NCBI GenBank assembly: GCA_903893945.1
Contig: CAITOF010000034.1
Coordinates: forward strand, 1 to 64,000
Reading direction: 5' to 3'
Source of the DNA: an uncultured Oxalobacteraceae bacterium
GTDB taxonomy: Bacteria > Pseudomonadota > Gammaproteobacteria > Burkholderiales > Burkholderiaceae_D
Length of the DNA stretch: 64,000 bases
Shown: positions 46,425 through 57,287 of the stretch, in pieces
Layout: the number at the start of each line of letters is the position of its first letter
Numbering within the stretch: the first letter of the stretch is position 1
Made by a program: the position numbers and the translations under genes
The notes under the pieces: model-generated
Told to the model about the DNA's origin: nothing
Seen by the model: only the letters and a program-made list of their open reading frames with translations
Databases searched by the model: none

Positions 46425-47471
46425 TTATCGGCTGATCGAATTGCCGGGTTGGGCCAGTGATAATGATAACTGCAATAAAGCATCCCACGCATCCCCTGAC
46501 AGGGTTCTGACCCGCAAACCCTTGACCAGTTTATCAATCCGGGCTGCATTCCTGAGTGCGTTCTGCAGGGCGGTGATACTCAGGCGCCGCAATGCCCGGT
46601 CCATCAGGCGTTCACGCGGGCCCCATATCCGATACTCTTTCAGCATGGCCTGCAACGGTCTGCCGGCCTGCTGACCAAGTTTCAGTTTGAGCAGTGTCCG
46701 GCACTCTTCTGCCACGGCCCAGAGCACCAGCGGCAATGCTTCGCCTTCTCCCTTCAAGCCTTCCAGCATCCGCACCAGTCGCGCGACATCCCCCTGCAGG
46801 ATGGCCTCGTTCAATTTGAACACGTCGTAACGGGCCACATTCAGCACCGCGGCCTGAATCTGTTCTGCCGACAGCGCGCCGGCAGGATAAAGCAGGCCCA
46901 GCTTCTGGATTTCCTGATGGGCCGCCAACAGATTCCCTTCAACCCGATCTGCTATGAACTCCAGCGCATCACGTTCGATGGTCTGGCCCTGCTCTTTCAG
47001 GCTGCGCGCAATCCATCCCGGCAATTCCGCACGGTCGACCAGCGCAATATCAATATAAACGGCCGACTCCTGCAAGCGCGTCACCCACGCCGATTTCTGG
47101 CTTGCCCAGTCCAGTTTCGGGTAGCTGATCAGGGTCACATTATCCGGATTCGGGTTGCTGTTTAACTGGCTCACATACTCCTGCAGCGCCTGCGCACCAT
47201 CCTTGCCTGGTTTGCCGGTGGGAATGCGCAAATCGATGATTTTCTTATCGCCGAATAATGACAGGCTCTGGTTGGCGGCCAATAATTGCCCCCATTTAAA
47301 GCTGCGATCCACCGATAAAATTTCCCTCTCGAGAAATCCTTCCGATCGCGCCCTGGCTCTGATTTTATCCAGGGCCTGTTGTGCCAACAAGTGCTCATCG
47401 CTCGTCACCACGTACAGGGGTGCCAGCTTTTTACCAAGGTGAGAATCAAGCGCGTCGAATCGAAGTTGCAC
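46425..47471 (-). CDS. holA: DNA polymerase III subunit delta
   Basis: A 348-residue clamp-loader subunit. The N-terminal MQLRFDALDSHLGKKLAPLYVVTSDEHLLAQQALDKIR and the central DNVTLISYPKLDW are the HolA pattern. It opens the beta clamp. It is 2 nt after lptE, a conserved neighbour in beta- and gammaproteobacteria. Confidence 0.94.
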   Translation of the reverse strand: MQLRFDALDSHLGKKLAPLYVVTSDEHLLAQQALDKIRARARSEGFLEREILSVDRSFKWGQLLAANQSLSLFGDKKIIDLRIPTGKPGKDGAQALQEYVSQLNSNPNPDNVTLISYPKLDWASQKSAWVTRLQESAVYIDIALVDRAELPGWIARSLKEQGQTIERDALEFIADRVEGNLLAAHQEIQKLGLLYPAGALSAEQIQAAVLNVARYDVFKLNEAILQGDVARLVRMLEGLKGEGEALPLVLWAVAEECRTLLKLKLGQQAGRPLQAMLKEYRIWGPRERLMDRALRRLSITALQNALRNAARIDKLVKGLRVRTLSGDAWDALLQLSLSLAQPGNSISR

Positions 47472-47473
47472 AG

Positions 47474-47977
47474 CTATTCCATGTTCAATACAGAAAGGCG
47501 CCGAACCACCTGCTGCACCATATCGCCCTGCATGTCTTTATACAGCATGGTTTCTTCAGCGGCCTTGGACAACACCACGTTTTCGTTATAACTGATGGTG
47601 CGGTGGAGCACGATGGTGGTCGGCGCCAGGTAAATTTTTCCGTAGGCGTTCCGAACCTGGAACGTAAGGTAACTGTTCAGGGTATATTCACGTACCAGGC
47701 CCTGTACCGTCAGGGACAGAATGACTTTCTCAGGTCGTTCTGCGATCAGCTGTAACACCACATCGGCGTCGGCTTCACTGTCCACAAGGCGGGCATTTTC
47801 CTGTTCCTTGAGGTTGCGTCGCAGTGCCGCACCAAACGGGGTCGCTTCCGATCCAACCACATAAATGGTCTTGAACGGAAACTCGCTCGCACCCCGCAGG
47901 TGAAATCCGCATGCTGCAATCAGGACAGGCACAATCAGCATCATGCCGAATTTCATCCAACGCATATTAAGTATCAT
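47474..47977 (-). CDS. lptE: LPS-assembly lipoprotein LptE
   Basis: A 167-residue lipoprotein: lipobox LIAAC (Cys23) followed by GFHLRGASEFPFKTIYVVGSE, the LptE start. It plugs the LptD barrel that inserts lipopolysaccharide into the outer membrane. It sits between leuS and holA with gaps of 18 and 2 nt. Confidence 0.94.
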   Translation of the reverse strand: MILNMRWMKFGMMLIVPVLIAACGFHLRGASEFPFKTIYVVGSEATPFGAALRRNLKEQENARLVDSEADADVVLQLIAERPEKVILSLTVQGLVREYTLNSYLTFQVRNAYGKIYLAPTTIVLHRTISYNENVVLSKAAEETMLYKDMQGDMVQQVVRRLSVLNME

Positions 47978-47995
47978 TAAACTGGTTCCTACGGG

Positions 47996-50641
47996 TTAAA
48001 CCACAATATTGACCAGCTTGCCCGGTACAATAATAATTTTTCTGGGTGAGCCGGTCAGAAATTTCTGCACATGGTCATTGGCTAACGCCAAGGCTTCAAT
48101 CGCCGCCTTGTCGGCATCACGCACCACCCTGATCGAGCCGCGCAATTTGCCATTCACCTGCACCACCAGTTCAATTTCATTCTGTATCAGGGCGGCCTCA
48201 TCGACCTGCGGCCAATCTGCGTTGATGATGTCCGCGTCCCTCGATGACTGCGACAGACCCAGCTCATTCCACAGGTGGTGGCAAATGTGCGGACAGACCG
48301 GGTACAGTGCACGCAGAAGCAGACTGAATGCTTCTTTCAGGGCAGCTTCATGACCGTTACCCTGGGTCTCAAACGCTTCAATGGCATTCAACAATTTCAT
48401 TGCGCCGGAGACTACCGTGTTGTATTGCAGCTTGTCGTAGTCGTAATCAATCTGTTTCAGGGTTAAATGGACTTCACGACGCAACGCTTTGACAGGGTCC
48501 GCGTACTGGTTTGCCTCGGCCGGCTGCACCCGACCGGCATTCCTGATGATGGCGGCATATTTATAGGCATTGGACCAAAGACGACGCAGATAACGGGCCG
48601 CACCTTCAACGCCCGAATCACTCCAGGCGGCGCTTTGATCGGGTGGCCCGGCAAACATCGTGAACAGGCGCGCGGTATCGGCACCAAATCGACTGATGAT
48701 GTCTTTGGGTTCGACAACGTTATTCTTGGATTTCGACATTTTTTCAATACCGCCCATCTGTACGGCAACGCCATCGCTTTTCAGCTTCGCCGCCAGCGGT
48801 CGTCCTTTTTCGTCAAAGGACACATCGACTTCATTCGGGTAAAACCAGATTTTCTTTCCGGTTTCATCTTCACGATAAAACGATTCATTCAGCAACATTC
48901 CCTGCGTGAACAGGTTCCTGAATGGTTCATCGAACCGGACCAGTCCTATGTCGCGCATGGCTTTGGTCCAGAAACGTGCATAGAGCAGGTGCATGACGGC
49001 GTGCTCGACACCACCTATGTACTGGTCCATCGCCATCCAGTAATCGTTGCGGTCATCGACCATTGTCGTCGCATCAGGGCAGGTGTAGCGCATGTAATAC
49101 CAGCTGGAATCAACAAACGTGTCCATGGTGTCGGTTTCACGCTGGGCCGGCTTGCCGCAACACGGGCAGGCGACGTTCAGGAAATCCGCGCGATGCTTTA
49201 ACGGGTTTCCCGATCCGTCAGGGATGCAGTCGGTCGGCAATATGACCGGCAAATCCTGCAGCGGCACCGGCACCGAACCACACGAATCGCAATGTATGAT
49301 GGGGATCGGCGTGCCCCAATAGCGCTGCCGGCTGATCCCCCAGTCACGCAAGCGCCAGGTCGTCTTCTTTTCGCCCAGATTAGCCGCCACCAGATCGGCC
49401 GCCACAGCACTGATCGCTGCCTGACTGCTTAAGCCATTGTACTTGCCGGAATTGATGGTCGTGCCGCGCTGCTTGTCGCCATACCATTCCTGCCAGGCGT
49501 CCGTACTGAAGCGTTCCCCTTCCACACCTATGACCTGCTCGATGGCGATCCGGTATTTCCTGGCAAATGCGAAATCACGTTCATCATGTGCCGGCACCCC
49601 CATGACTGCGCCGTCGCCGTAGGTCATCAGGACATAGTTGCCCACCCAGACTTCAACCGGTTTGCCGGTGAGCGGATGACTTACATACAGGCCGGTGGGT
49701 AATCCTTCCTTTTCTTTGGTCGCCATTTCGGCTTCCGTTGTTCCGCCGGTTTTGCACAGCTCAATAAATGCTGCGAGAGCCGGGTTGGTTCTTGCAGCGA
49801 ACGTGGCCAGCGGATGCTCGGCCGCGACCGCACAAAAAGTCACGCCCATAATGGTATCGGCACGGGTGGTAAACACGTAGAGTTTGCCGTCCTGTATCAA
49901 TTCGCCGGTGTCATCGGTGATCTGGTGCGGAAACGCGAATCGTACGCCTTCACTTTTGCCTATCCAGTTGCGCTGCATGGTGCGAACCTGCTCCGGCCAG
50001 CCGTTCAGGTCGTCTATGCTGCTCAGCAGCTCCTCGGCGTACTGTGTAATTGCAAAGTAGTAGCCGGGTATTTCACGCTTTTCAACCAGGGCACCGGAGC
50101 GCCAGCCGCGGCCGTCAACCACCTGTTCATTGGCCAGCACGGTCTGATCGACCGGATCCCAATTCACGACCTGCGTTTTTTTGTAAGCGATACCTTTTTC
50201 CAGCAATTTCAGAAAAAACCACTGGTTCCAGTGATAGTAGGCCGGGTCGCAGGTCGCGACTTCACGTGACCAGTCGAATGCCAGGCCCAGAGGTTGCATC
50301 TGCGACTTCATGTCAGCAATATTTGCATAGGTCCATTCTGCCGGTGACTTCCTGTACGCGATTGCGGCGTTTTCGGCCGGCAGGCCAAATGCATCCCAGC
50401 CCATAGGCATGAGCACGTTATAGCCCTTCATGCGCAGTTGCCGCGACAACATGTCATTGATGGTGTAATTGCGCACATGACCCATGTGTAATTTGCCGGA
50501 AGGATAAGGCAGCATGGAACAGGCGTAATATTTGCCTTTGGGGAAACGCGGATCGTTTTCAACCGTCCGAAATGCATCGGTACTTTGCCAGTGAGATTGA
50601 GCCTGCTGCTCGACTTGGGAGGGACTGTATTTTTCTTGCAT
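47996..50641 (-). CDS. leuS: leucine--tRNA ligase
   Basis: An 881-residue class I synthetase. The HIGH motif is [15 protein letters not shown] and the KMSKS motif is [11 protein letters not shown]; the editing domain carries the threonine-rich [14 protein letters not shown], and [10 protein letters not shown] is typical. Length is normal. It lies in the bamE-dapB-leuS-lptE-holA-proA-hemJ run, 77 nt after dapB. Confidence 0.97.
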   Translation of the reverse strand: MQEKYSPSQVEQQAQSHWQSTDAFRTVENDPRFPKGKYYACSMLPYPSGKLHMGHVRNYTINDMLSRQLRMKGYNVLMPMGWDAFGLPAENAAIAYRKSPAEWTYANIADMKSQMQPLGLAFDWSREVATCDPAYYHWNQWFFLKLLEKGIAYKKTQVVNWDPVDQTVLANEQVVDGRGWRSGALVEKREIPGYYFAITQYAEELLSSIDDLNGWPEQVRTMQRNWIGKSEGVRFAFPHQITDDTGELIQDGKLYVFTTRADTIMGVTFCAVAAEHPLATFAARTNPALAAFIELCKTGGTTEAEMATKEKEGLPTGLYVSHPLTGKPVEVWVGNYVLMTYGDGAVMGVPAHDERDFAFARKYRIAIEQVIGVEGERFSTDAWQEWYGDKQRGTTINSGKYNGLSSQAAISAVAADLVAANLGEKKTTWRLRDWGISRQRYWGTPIPIIHCDSCGSVPVPLQDLPVILPTDCIPDGSGNPLKHRADFLNVACPCCGKPAQRETDTMDTFVDSSWYYMRYTCPDATTMVDDRNDYWMAMDQYIGGVEHAVMHLLYARFWTKAMRDIGLVRFDEPFRNLFTQGMLLNESFYREDETGKKIWFYPNEVDVSFDEKGRPLAAKLKSDGVAVQMGGIEKMSKSKNNVVEPKDIISRFGADTARLFTMFAGPPDQSAAWSDSGVEGAARYLRRLWSNAYKYAAIIRNAGRVQPAEANQYADPVKALRREVHLTLKQIDYDYDKLQYNTVVSGAMKLLNAIEAFETQGNGHEAALKEAFSLLLRALYPVCPHICHHLWNELGLSQSSRDADIINADWPQVDEAALIQNEIELVVQVNGKLRGSIRVVRDADKAAIEALALANDHVQKFLTGSPRKIIIVPGKLVNIVV

Positions 50642-50718
50642 TGTCGTTTTGCTTCAGTAATTTCAATAAATTCTTGGATTAGGGGCGGGTCTGCTGCGCA
50701 ACAACCCGTGCGGATGAC

Positions 50719-51540
50719 TCAGGTTGGCTGCTTCAGTCCCAGTACGTCATTCATGTCAAACAGCCCGCGTTGCTGGTGCTGTAAAAAGCGCACGGCACGC
50801 AAACTGCCATTCGCATAGGTCACGCGCGACGACGACTTGTGGGTAATTTCAATACGTTCACCGATGCCTGCAAACAGCACGGTATGATCACCGACAATAT
50901 CGCCACCCCGAATGGTTGAAAAGCCGATTGTGGAAGGATCGCGTTCACCGGTGACACCTTCGCGGGCAAACACGGCGACGTCACTCAGATTCCGTCCGAT
51001 TGACGCTGCAATGACTTCGCCCATTTTCAGGGCTGTGCCGGATGGCGCGTCGACCTTGTGGCGATGATGTGCTTCGATGATTTCGATATCGTAGCCCTCT
51101 GAAAAGCTCCTGGCGGCCAGCTCCAGCAACTTCATCGTGACATTCACGCCAACGCTCATGTTGGGTGAAAAAACCAGCGCAATTTTCTCGGCAGCCGCCG
51201 CAAGCGCGGCTTTGCCGGACTCATCAAAGCCGGTCGTGCCGATAACCATTTTGATGCCGTGTTCAGTGCAGTAAGCCAGATGCCTTAATGTCCCTTCCGG
51301 ACGGGTAAAATCAATCAGAAAGTCGGCCTGCGCCAGGCCTTGTGACAGGTCGGCGGTCATGGTTACTCCGGACAGCTTACCGGAAAAGGCCGATGCGTCC
51401 TGACCCAGCGACGGGCTCCCGGGGATATCCAGCGCACCCGACAATACCATGCCGTCGGTTGAGCCGACAGCGTCGATCAACATGCGGCCCATCCGGCCGG
51501 ACGCCCCGGCCACGGCTATTTTTAAAGGAACTGCGCTCAT
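50719..51540 (-). CDS. dapB: 4-hydroxy-tetrahydrodipicolinate reductase
   Basis: A 273-residue NAD(P)H enzyme of lysine and diaminopimelate synthesis. The nucleotide-binding motif is [15 protein letters not shown], and the catalytic motif is [19 protein letters not shown]. It begins 6 nt after bamE ends, so the two are probably coupled. Confidence 0.96.
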   Translation of the reverse strand: MSAVPLKIAVAGASGRMGRMLIDAVGSTDGMVLSGALDIPGSPSLGQDASAFSGKLSGVTMTADLSQGLAQADFLIDFTRPEGTLRHLAYCTEHGIKMVIGTTGFDESGKAALAAAAEKIALVFSPNMSVGVNVTMKLLELAARSFSEGYDIEIIEAHHRHKVDAPSGTALKMGEVIAASIGRNLSDVAVFAREGVTGERDPSTIGFSTIRGGDIVGDHTVLFAGIGERIEITHKSSSRVTYANGSLRAVRFLQHQQRGLFDMNDVLGLKQPT

Positions 51541-51546
51541 GCTGGT

Positions 51547-52194
51547 CTACTCATCTTTTTTCGGTTTCGGTTTATCCGATTTGACGTCGACATGCTCAAT
51601 GGCGTCGACAATCGCCGCATTGGTAATCCGGGTTAAATATTCCTGTTCATTCGGCAATTCACCACGTTCAATTCTGGCCACCAGACTTTTCTCGAAATAC
51701 ACGGTCACCCTCGACGTGGTTTGTTCGCCACTGGGTTTCAATAACCGGAAAATATAGTCCCAGCGATCAGCATGGAACATGTCGGTCAGCAGCGCCGTAC
51801 CCAGCAGGAAACGTACCTGTTCGCGCGTCATGCCCAGTTTGACCTGGTCAGCCATTTCCTTCGACACGAAATTACCCTGCTGAATGGTAATGCGATAGGG
51901 TGTAAAAATACCCATGAATTTTTCAAAACCTTCCGGGACTACGGTTTTGGTCGTCAGATCATCGCTGGCCGGTTCGGCGCCTGCGGTGCCTGTCGCGACA
52001 GCGGCCGATGCGGTCTGCGCCTGACCGGGCGTGGCTGTGGACGAAGCGCCGCTGGCAGGACCGCTGGCAGGACTTGCGCCGGTATTGATCGGAATCCCCT
52101 TGATCGGTGGGTTTTGCGTAGCGCAACCCGCGACCAGGATAAACGCGCACAGCCAGAAAGTGTTTTTTGCATTACTTTTTTGCAACAATCGCAT
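51547..52194 (-). CDS. bamE: outer membrane assembly lipoprotein BamE with an extended linker
   Basis: A 215-residue lipoprotein: lipobox LVAGC (Cys24), then a low-complexity Ala/Ser/Pro/Gly linker (about 35-100), then a BamE (SmpA/OmlA) fold with [45 protein letters not shown]. BamE supports the BamABCDE complex in outer membrane protein assembly. Most BamE proteins lack the long linker. The frame opens further upstream, but the ATG at 52194 begins the lipoprotein signal. It is divergent from fur, the classic arrangement. Confidence 0.92.
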   Translation of the reverse strand: MRLLQKSNAKNTFWLCAFILVAGCATQNPPIKGIPINTGASPASGPASGASSTATPGQAQTASAAVATGTAGAEPASDDLTTKTVVPEGFEKFMGIFTPYRITIQQGNFVSKEMADQVKLGMTREQVRFLLGTALLTDMFHADRWDYIFRLLKPSGEQTTSRVTVYFEKSLVARIERGELPNEQEYLTRITNAAIVDAIEHVDVKSDKPKPKKDE

Positions 52195-52270
52195 AAATAG
52201 CCTTAATTCAATTAGCAACAGGACGAAAACGTTATATGATAAAGCAGATATTCCCAATTCAACAAAAAAA

Positions 52271-52696
52271 ATGCCTAACCCGCCCAATCTAAAATCCAGC
52301 GGCCTCAAAGCCACCCTGCCGCGCCTGAAAATTCTGGAAATTTTTCAAAACAGCACTGTACGCCATCTGTCTGCTGAAGATGTGTACAAAATTCTATTGA
52401 ACGACAACATGGATGTGGGCCTGGCCACTGTTTATCGTGTTCTGACCCAGTTTGAACAGGCTGAAATCCTGCACCGCAGTCATTTCGAAACCGGGAAGGC
52501 CGTGTTTGAGCTCAATGAAGGGTCACACCATGATCATCTGGTTTGCCTCAACTGCGGTCGTGTCGAAGAATTTTACGACGCGGAAATCGAGAAACGCCAA
52601 CATCTGGTCGCGACGCAACGCGGATTCACCATCGCGGAACACGCCCTGGCAATCTATGGCAATTGTACCAAAAAGAACTGCCCGAACCTGCCCTAG
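52271..52696 (+). CDS. fur: ferric uptake regulator Fur
   Basis: A 141-residue Fur. [15 protein letters not shown] leads the winged helix, and the metal site [16 protein letters not shown] is complete. It represses iron uptake genes when bound to Fe(II). The frame runs far upstream in bamE's shadow, but the ATG at 52271 is the normal start. I do not see a clear Fur box in the 76-nt fur/bamE gap. Confidence 0.96.
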   Translation: MPNPPNLKSSGLKATLPRLKILEIFQNSTVRHLSAEDVYKILLNDNMDVGLATVYRVLTQFEQAEILHRSHFETGKAVFELNEGSHHDHLVCLNCGRVEEFYDAEIEKRQHLVATQRGFTIAEHALAIYGNCTKKNCPNLP

Positions 52697-52717
52697 TACG
52701 GGCCAGGCAGCAGCGGC

Positions 52718-54151
52718 TCAATGCCGGTCAGGCACGATGCTTTCAGCGTAATCGTACAGCGACGCCAGCAGTGCCTGGTTCTGCGGGCTCGCGTCGCCAG
52801 ATAACCGGTCGATGTCGGCAAAAAAATCATCCACCGTCAGCGCCTGTCCGTCTCCTTCAAAAAATCGACTGGCGCGCAGCCGGTCCCAGCGTTCGGTTTC
52901 CTGTACCGACAGACTGTCCGGAAAATTACGGGCCCGATACCGAAACAGCAATTCATCGAGGCGCTTATCCTGGAATTGGGGTGTCGTTCTGGCCAGCTTG
53001 TCACCGGAATAGCTGACCAGATTCTGCAACGTACGCCGGTCATTCGTGCCAATAAAGCCGTTATACAGATCCAGATCCACATCCTGTACCGCATCGAATT
53101 CACGCTGAAAAACCCGTTCCCAGATTGCATTCATATCAGGTAAAGCACGGGCCGCATCGGCGTTCTTGAGTACGCTGTCGATCGATATACCCCATTTTTC
53201 GGCCACTTCAGGGGACAGGGTCTTGGTGTTTCTGATCACCACCGGCGATCGGTTGAGATGTATTGTCTTGATTGGCAGACGAGTGACGCCGTCCGGCAGT
53301 TCACCGCCCTTTGAAAACATCCGGGCACGAATGGTTTCTGCATTCATTCCCGACAGTTCACGCGGATTGAACTTCAGATCCCAGACGATGACTTCATTTT
53401 TATTGGACGGATGGATGGCCAGCGGCCATACCACGCTTAAACAGCCATTTTCTACCGGCACCATGCCGGTCACGTGCAAAAAAGGATGCTGTTCCGGCAT
53501 GCCGATTTCTACTGCCACCTTCTCTTTTTTATGCAATGAAAAGCAGAATTCAAATAACCGCGGTTGCTTGCTGCGAACCAACTTCGCCAGCGCGATGGTT
53601 GCCCGAACATCGGACAGGGCGTCATGGGCCGATTCATGCGAAATACCGTTCGCGGCACACAGGTGTTCAAGCCTGAAACTGACGTTGCCTTGCTCATTGA
53701 CAGGCCAGTTGATTCCTTCCGGGCGTAAAGCATACGCGGCGCGCAGCATATCCAGAATATCCCAGCGACCGCACCGGTTCTGCCATTCGCGCGCATAGGG
53801 ATCGATCAGGTTGCGCCAAAGCATGAAACGGGTAATTTCATCATCAAAGCGTATCGTGTTATAGCCCACGCCTATCGTATCCGGTTGGGAAAAAGCCTGA
53901 TTGATCTGCCGGGCAAACTGGTGCTCGGCAATACCGTGCGCCAGGCAATATTGCGGCGTGATGCCCGTGATCAGGCATGCTTCCGGCACCGGTAAAAAAT
54001 CAGGCGCCGGCCGGCAGTACCACATCATGGGTTCACCTATTTCATTGAGCCCGGCATCGGTGCGGACGGCGGCAAATTGCGCCGGCCGGTCCCGGCGGGT
54101 ATTGGCGCCAAAGGTTTCGTAGTCGTGCCAGAGAAAGGTGTGTTGTTGCAT
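52718..54151 (-). CDS. sbcB: exodeoxyribonuclease I
   Basis: A 477-residue 3'-5' single-strand exonuclease. Exonuclease motifs are visible as LWHDYETFGA (Asp/Glu), GYNTIRFDDE and HDALSDVRATIALAKL, followed by the ExoI C-terminal SH3-like and helical domains. It acts in recombination and mismatch repair. It is convergent with fur, 21 nt apart. Confidence 0.95.
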   Translation of the reverse strand: MQQHTFLWHDYETFGANTRRDRPAQFAAVRTDAGLNEIGEPMMWYCRPAPDFLPVPEACLITGITPQYCLAHGIAEHQFARQINQAFSQPDTIGVGYNTIRFDDEITRFMLWRNLIDPYAREWQNRCGRWDILDMLRAAYALRPEGINWPVNEQGNVSFRLEHLCAANGISHESAHDALSDVRATIALAKLVRSKQPRLFEFCFSLHKKEKVAVEIGMPEQHPFLHVTGMVPVENGCLSVVWPLAIHPSNKNEVIVWDLKFNPRELSGMNAETIRARMFSKGGELPDGVTRLPIKTIHLNRSPVVIRNTKTLSPEVAEKWGISIDSVLKNADAARALPDMNAIWERVFQREFDAVQDVDLDLYNGFIGTNDRRTLQNLVSYSGDKLARTTPQFQDKRLDELLFRYRARNFPDSLSVQETERWDRLRASRFFEGDGQALTVDDFFADIDRLSGDASPQNQALLASLYDYAESIVPDRH

Positions 54152-54197
54152 GATTTTTCAGATGATTTATGTTCGGCCCCCCAGCGCCGAAGCGCCT

Positions 54198-55217
54198 TCA
54201 GTAGCTCAGGGCATTGGACAGCAGTTTTGAGGTAATGTCGACGATCGGAATAACACGTTCGTAGGCCATGCGGGTCGGTCCCACCACACCCAGTGTCCCG
54301 ACGACTTTACCATTCACATGGTAAGTTGACGTCACGATGCTCATGTCGTCCATCGGCACCAGGTGCGATTCACCACCGATAAAAATCTGCACTCCGCTGG
54401 CGCGGGTCGACATGTCCAGCAGATTGATCAGGCCTGATTTCTGCTCAAACAGGTCGAACAGCTGGCGCAATGATTTCATGTTCGATGAGAGCTCATTGAC
54501 ATTAAGCAGATTGCGCTCCCCGGAAATGACGACATCTTCACCGGACTCCTGCATCGCATCACTGCCAGCCTGCACGGCCGCTTTCATCAGCGCACTCAGC
54601 TCATGCTGCAACTGATTCAGTTCGCCCTGCAGCTTCTTTCGCACATCGGTAATCGCCATGCCGGAAAAATGATGGTTAATATAATTTCCGGCCTGAATCA
54701 GCTGACCGGGCGTGTAATCAACTTCCGTCAATAACAGACGGTTTTGCACGTCCCCGTTGGGGGCAACGATCACCAGCAGAATCCGCTTTTCTGACAATCG
54801 CAGAAATTCAATCTGCTGAAAAACCGATTCCGTGCGCGGCGTCAGCACCACCCCGGCAAAATGGGACAGCGATGACAGCATCTGCGCCGCATTGGCAATA
54901 ATTTTCTGCTGGGGATTATGCGCATCCAGGGTCTGCATTCTGGATTCCAGCGTCGCCACCTCGTCCTGCTGCACAGTTAATAAAGTGTCCACAAAAATGC
55001 GATAACCGCGTGGCGTCGGTATGCGACCTGCCGAAGTATGGGGACTGGACACGAAACCCATTTCTTCCAGATCCGCCATGACATTGCGTATCGTGGCCGG
55101 CGACAGATCCAGCCCGGAAATTTTGGAAAGTGCGCGTGATCCGACCGGTTGTCCGTCCGCGATATAGCGCTCGATCAGGGCTTTAAGTAGTGTTTGAGCT
55201 CGGGTATCTAGTTGCAT
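54198..55217 (-). CDS. hrcA: heat-inducible transcription repressor HrcA
   Basis: A 339-residue repressor with an N-terminal winged helix ([46 protein letters not shown]) and the HrcA C-terminal domain. It binds CIRCE elements before chaperone genes. No CIRCE element was seen in the adjacent gaps, so its targets lie elsewhere. A YhhN-like membrane protein gene lies 9 nt upstream on the same strand. Confidence 0.95.
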   Translation of the reverse strand: MQLDTRAQTLLKALIERYIADGQPVGSRALSKISGLDLSPATIRNVMADLEEMGFVSSPHTSAGRIPTPRGYRIFVDTLLTVQQDEVATLESRMQTLDAHNPQQKIIANAAQMLSSLSHFAGVVLTPRTESVFQQIEFLRLSEKRILLVIVAPNGDVQNRLLLTEVDYTPGQLIQAGNYINHHFSGMAITDVRKKLQGELNQLQHELSALMKAAVQAGSDAMQESGEDVVISGERNLLNVNELSSNMKSLRQLFDLFEQKSGLINLLDMSTRASGVQIFIGGESHLVPMDDMSIVTSTYHVNGKVVGTLGVVGPTRMAYERVIPIVDITSKLLSNALSY

Positions 55218-55226
55218 AAGGGTATT

Positions 55227-56054
55227 TTAGTGGAAATCGCCTGCTCCATCGTCGGTTCGCGCACGTTTTTCAATAAAAATTATGGCATTGAAAACCAGAC
55301 CGATTCCCAGCATGTACGTACTCAGTATCCAGACCGGGTTGGGTTGCCATGGCATTGTCATTTTTACAAAAACAGTCAGTCCAATCAGTGTGTCGGAAAA
55401 TACTAGCGCATTACACCCTGCGACCAAAGCGAGAAAAGGCAATAAGCCTGTCCTGTTGTGCAAATAGAGCGTCAACGTCGCCATTCCAACCACAACCGGA
55501 CTGTACATCCACAGAACCGGCAACAAATAAACTGGCGCGCGGTTATAAAGCGTCATCGCGCCGAGCACCAGCAGCGTCACCATGACATTGACACCGGCCG
55601 GTACGGGTCTGCGTCGGAGATCGTTGCGCCAGTCCGGATTGATATCGAGGAAATAGCGTGCCAGATGACCGTAGGCCAGGCAGAAACAGACCACACCCAG
55701 CACGAACTGACCGGGCCTCGATCCGCTCATATCTGCATAATTCATATCCAACGGCTGCAGCAGTACATCGCCGGTCAGACAGAATAATACGGCAACAAGA
55801 ATGGTGGCCGGTACCCGTTGCCCCAATTCCCGTTTCAGCATCAGCGCCATCAGCAGACAGAGCAGGAATTTCGATATCAGTGCGGGCCCGGACTGGTCGT
55901 GCGTTATTGCCCAGATATGCCAGCCGCCGTCCAACCCGAATAACGAATTAAACAGCCAGAACGCATGGCCAGGCAGCGCTGTGGCGACCGGCACATTCGG
56001 CGCAACGCCTGATGTCGGGGTCGGCGTCATCCTGTTTGCGGCTATTTTGGGCAT
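55227..56054 (-). CDS. YhhN/lysoplasmalogenase-like membrane protein
   Basis: A 275-residue inner membrane protein with about eight hydrophobic segments and a YhhN-type pattern: ISKFLLCLLMAL near the start, LFCLTGDVLLQP with a conserved Asp, FVLGVVCFCLAYGHL, and ALVFSDTLIGL with another Asp. YhhN proteins of animals hydrolyse the vinyl-ether bond of lysoplasmalogens; bacterial members are little studied. A GTG at 56090 would add 12 residues; the ATG at 56054 is chosen, though neither has a clear ribosome site. It is 9 nt before hrcA, an unusual insertion in the conserved hrcA/nadK pair. Confidence 0.65.
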   Translation of the reverse strand: MPKIAANRMTPTPTSGVAPNVPVATALPGHAFWLFNSLFGLDGGWHIWAITHDQSGPALISKFLLCLLMALMLKRELGQRVPATILVAVLFCLTGDVLLQPLDMNYADMSGSRPGQFVLGVVCFCLAYGHLARYFLDINPDWRNDLRRRPVPAGVNVMVTLLVLGAMTLYNRAPVYLLPVLWMYSPVVVGMATLTLYLHNRTGLLPFLALVAGCNALVFSDTLIGLTVFVKMTMPWQPNPVWILSTYMLGIGLVFNAIIFIEKRARTDDGAGDFH

Positions 56055-56298
56055 GATGTCATAAGATATACGATCCAGTGCATAAGTCACTAATAGGGCA
56101 CAATAGCAAAAAAAATCGGCTATCAGCGTTAAAAATGCACTCTTTTCGCCGTATTTTTACAATTCATTTTTCATATTTCCGGTTTCCCGTACGGACCTGA
56201 CAAGGAATTCCGATTTTTTTGTTCAACCGGAGCTTGAACTATGATTTAATTTGCATTTACATAAAAACGCCGGCCATAACCAGGAATTCAGGACAATT

Positions 56299-57201
56299 AT
56301 GCCAAACACGCGAACAAAGGTCAGGACGATTGCTCTGGTGGGAAAATATACAGCAGCAGGTATTAAGGAAGATTTGCTCGGGCTGGCACATTTTCTGGTC
56401 GAATCCGGGCACAAGGTCGTGGTGGAACAGGAAACGGCAGCAAAACTGGCGATGACGGAATACCCTGTCATGGACCCGGTACAGATCGGTCAGCATGCCA
56501 ATCTGGCCATCGTGCTGGGCGGCGATGGCACCATGCTGGGCATTGCACGCCAGATTGCCCCTTACCGGGTTCCCCTGATAGGAATCAACCAGGGTCGGTT
56601 GGGTTTCATCACGGATATTCCGAGCGAACACATGTTCTCGGTATTAAGTGAAATTCTGGATGGGCACCACCAGTCAGAACAGCGCACCCTGCTGGAAGGC
56701 ATCGTCGTCCGTCAGGGGGAGCAGATAAGCCACGGTCTGGCATTCAACGATATTGTGGTTGCCCGGGGCAGCGGTTCGGGCATGGTCGAACTCAAAGTCA
56801 CTGTCGATGACCATTTCATGTACAACCAGCGTTCTGACGGTTTGATCATATCGACACCGACCGGATCGACCGCCTACGCCCTGTCTGCCGGCGGTCCCCT
56901 GTTGCACCCCAATCTGGGCGGCATCGTGTTTGTACCTATCGCACCCCATGCACTGTCGAATCGCCCGATTGTGGTGCCGGACACCAGCAAGATTGTCATC
57001 GAAATTTCGGCGGTTCGCGATGCCAGCGTCAATTTTGACATGCAGTCGTTTGCCCATCTGGTCGCCGGCGACCAGATACACATTCAGCGTTCATCGCACC
57101 ACATCAGTTTTTACCACCCCAGGAACTGGAATTATTACCATACACTCCGTGAAAAAATGCACTGGAATGAATATCCGACAGTGAATGGTCAACTCAACTA
57201 G
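56299..57201 (+). CDS. nadK: NAD kinase
   Basis: A 300-residue ATP-NAD kinase. GGDGTML is the catalytic motif, GRLGFITDI and NDIVVARG follow, and ISTPTGSTAYALSAGGP is the NAD site. It makes NADP. The frame runs to 56251, but the ATG at 56299 is the family start. It is divergent from the YhhN-like gene and hrcA and precedes recN by 86 nt. Confidence 0.96.
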   Translation: MPNTRTKVRTIALVGKYTAAGIKEDLLGLAHFLVESGHKVVVEQETAAKLAMTEYPVMDPVQIGQHANLAIVLGGDGTMLGIARQIAPYRVPLIGINQGRLGFITDIPSEHMFSVLSEILDGHHQSEQRTLLEGIVVRQGEQISHGLAFNDIVVARGSGSGMVELKVTVDDHFMYNQRSDGLIISTPTGSTAYALSAGGPLLHPNLGGIVFVPIAPHALSNRPIVVPDTSKIVIEISAVRDASVNFDMQSFAHLVAGDQIHIQRSSHHISFYHPRNWNYYHTLREKMHWNEYPTVNGQLN

Positions 57202-57287
57202 GATTGCACTTTTGAATTAAAATGCAGTCGCCCGTGCCTTCCGTTCCGTTACCATCCAACCTGGCCATTAACCGATTTTATTAAAAC

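Noticed and set aside
52195-52270. Fur box in the fur/bamE gap
   Set aside because: Only a partial GATAA-type match is visible, below what I would call a site.
53166-53798. 210-codon + frame opposite sbcB
   Set aside because: Lies wholly within sbcB, which has intact exonuclease motifs; no independent support.
56100-56160. Possible CIRCE half-site near TGCACTC upstream of the hrcA unit
   Set aside because: The second half (GAGTGCTAA at 9-nt spacing) is absent.
57202-57287. LexA box before recN
   Set aside because: No CTG-N10-CAG type dyad with AT-rich centre is present in the gap.
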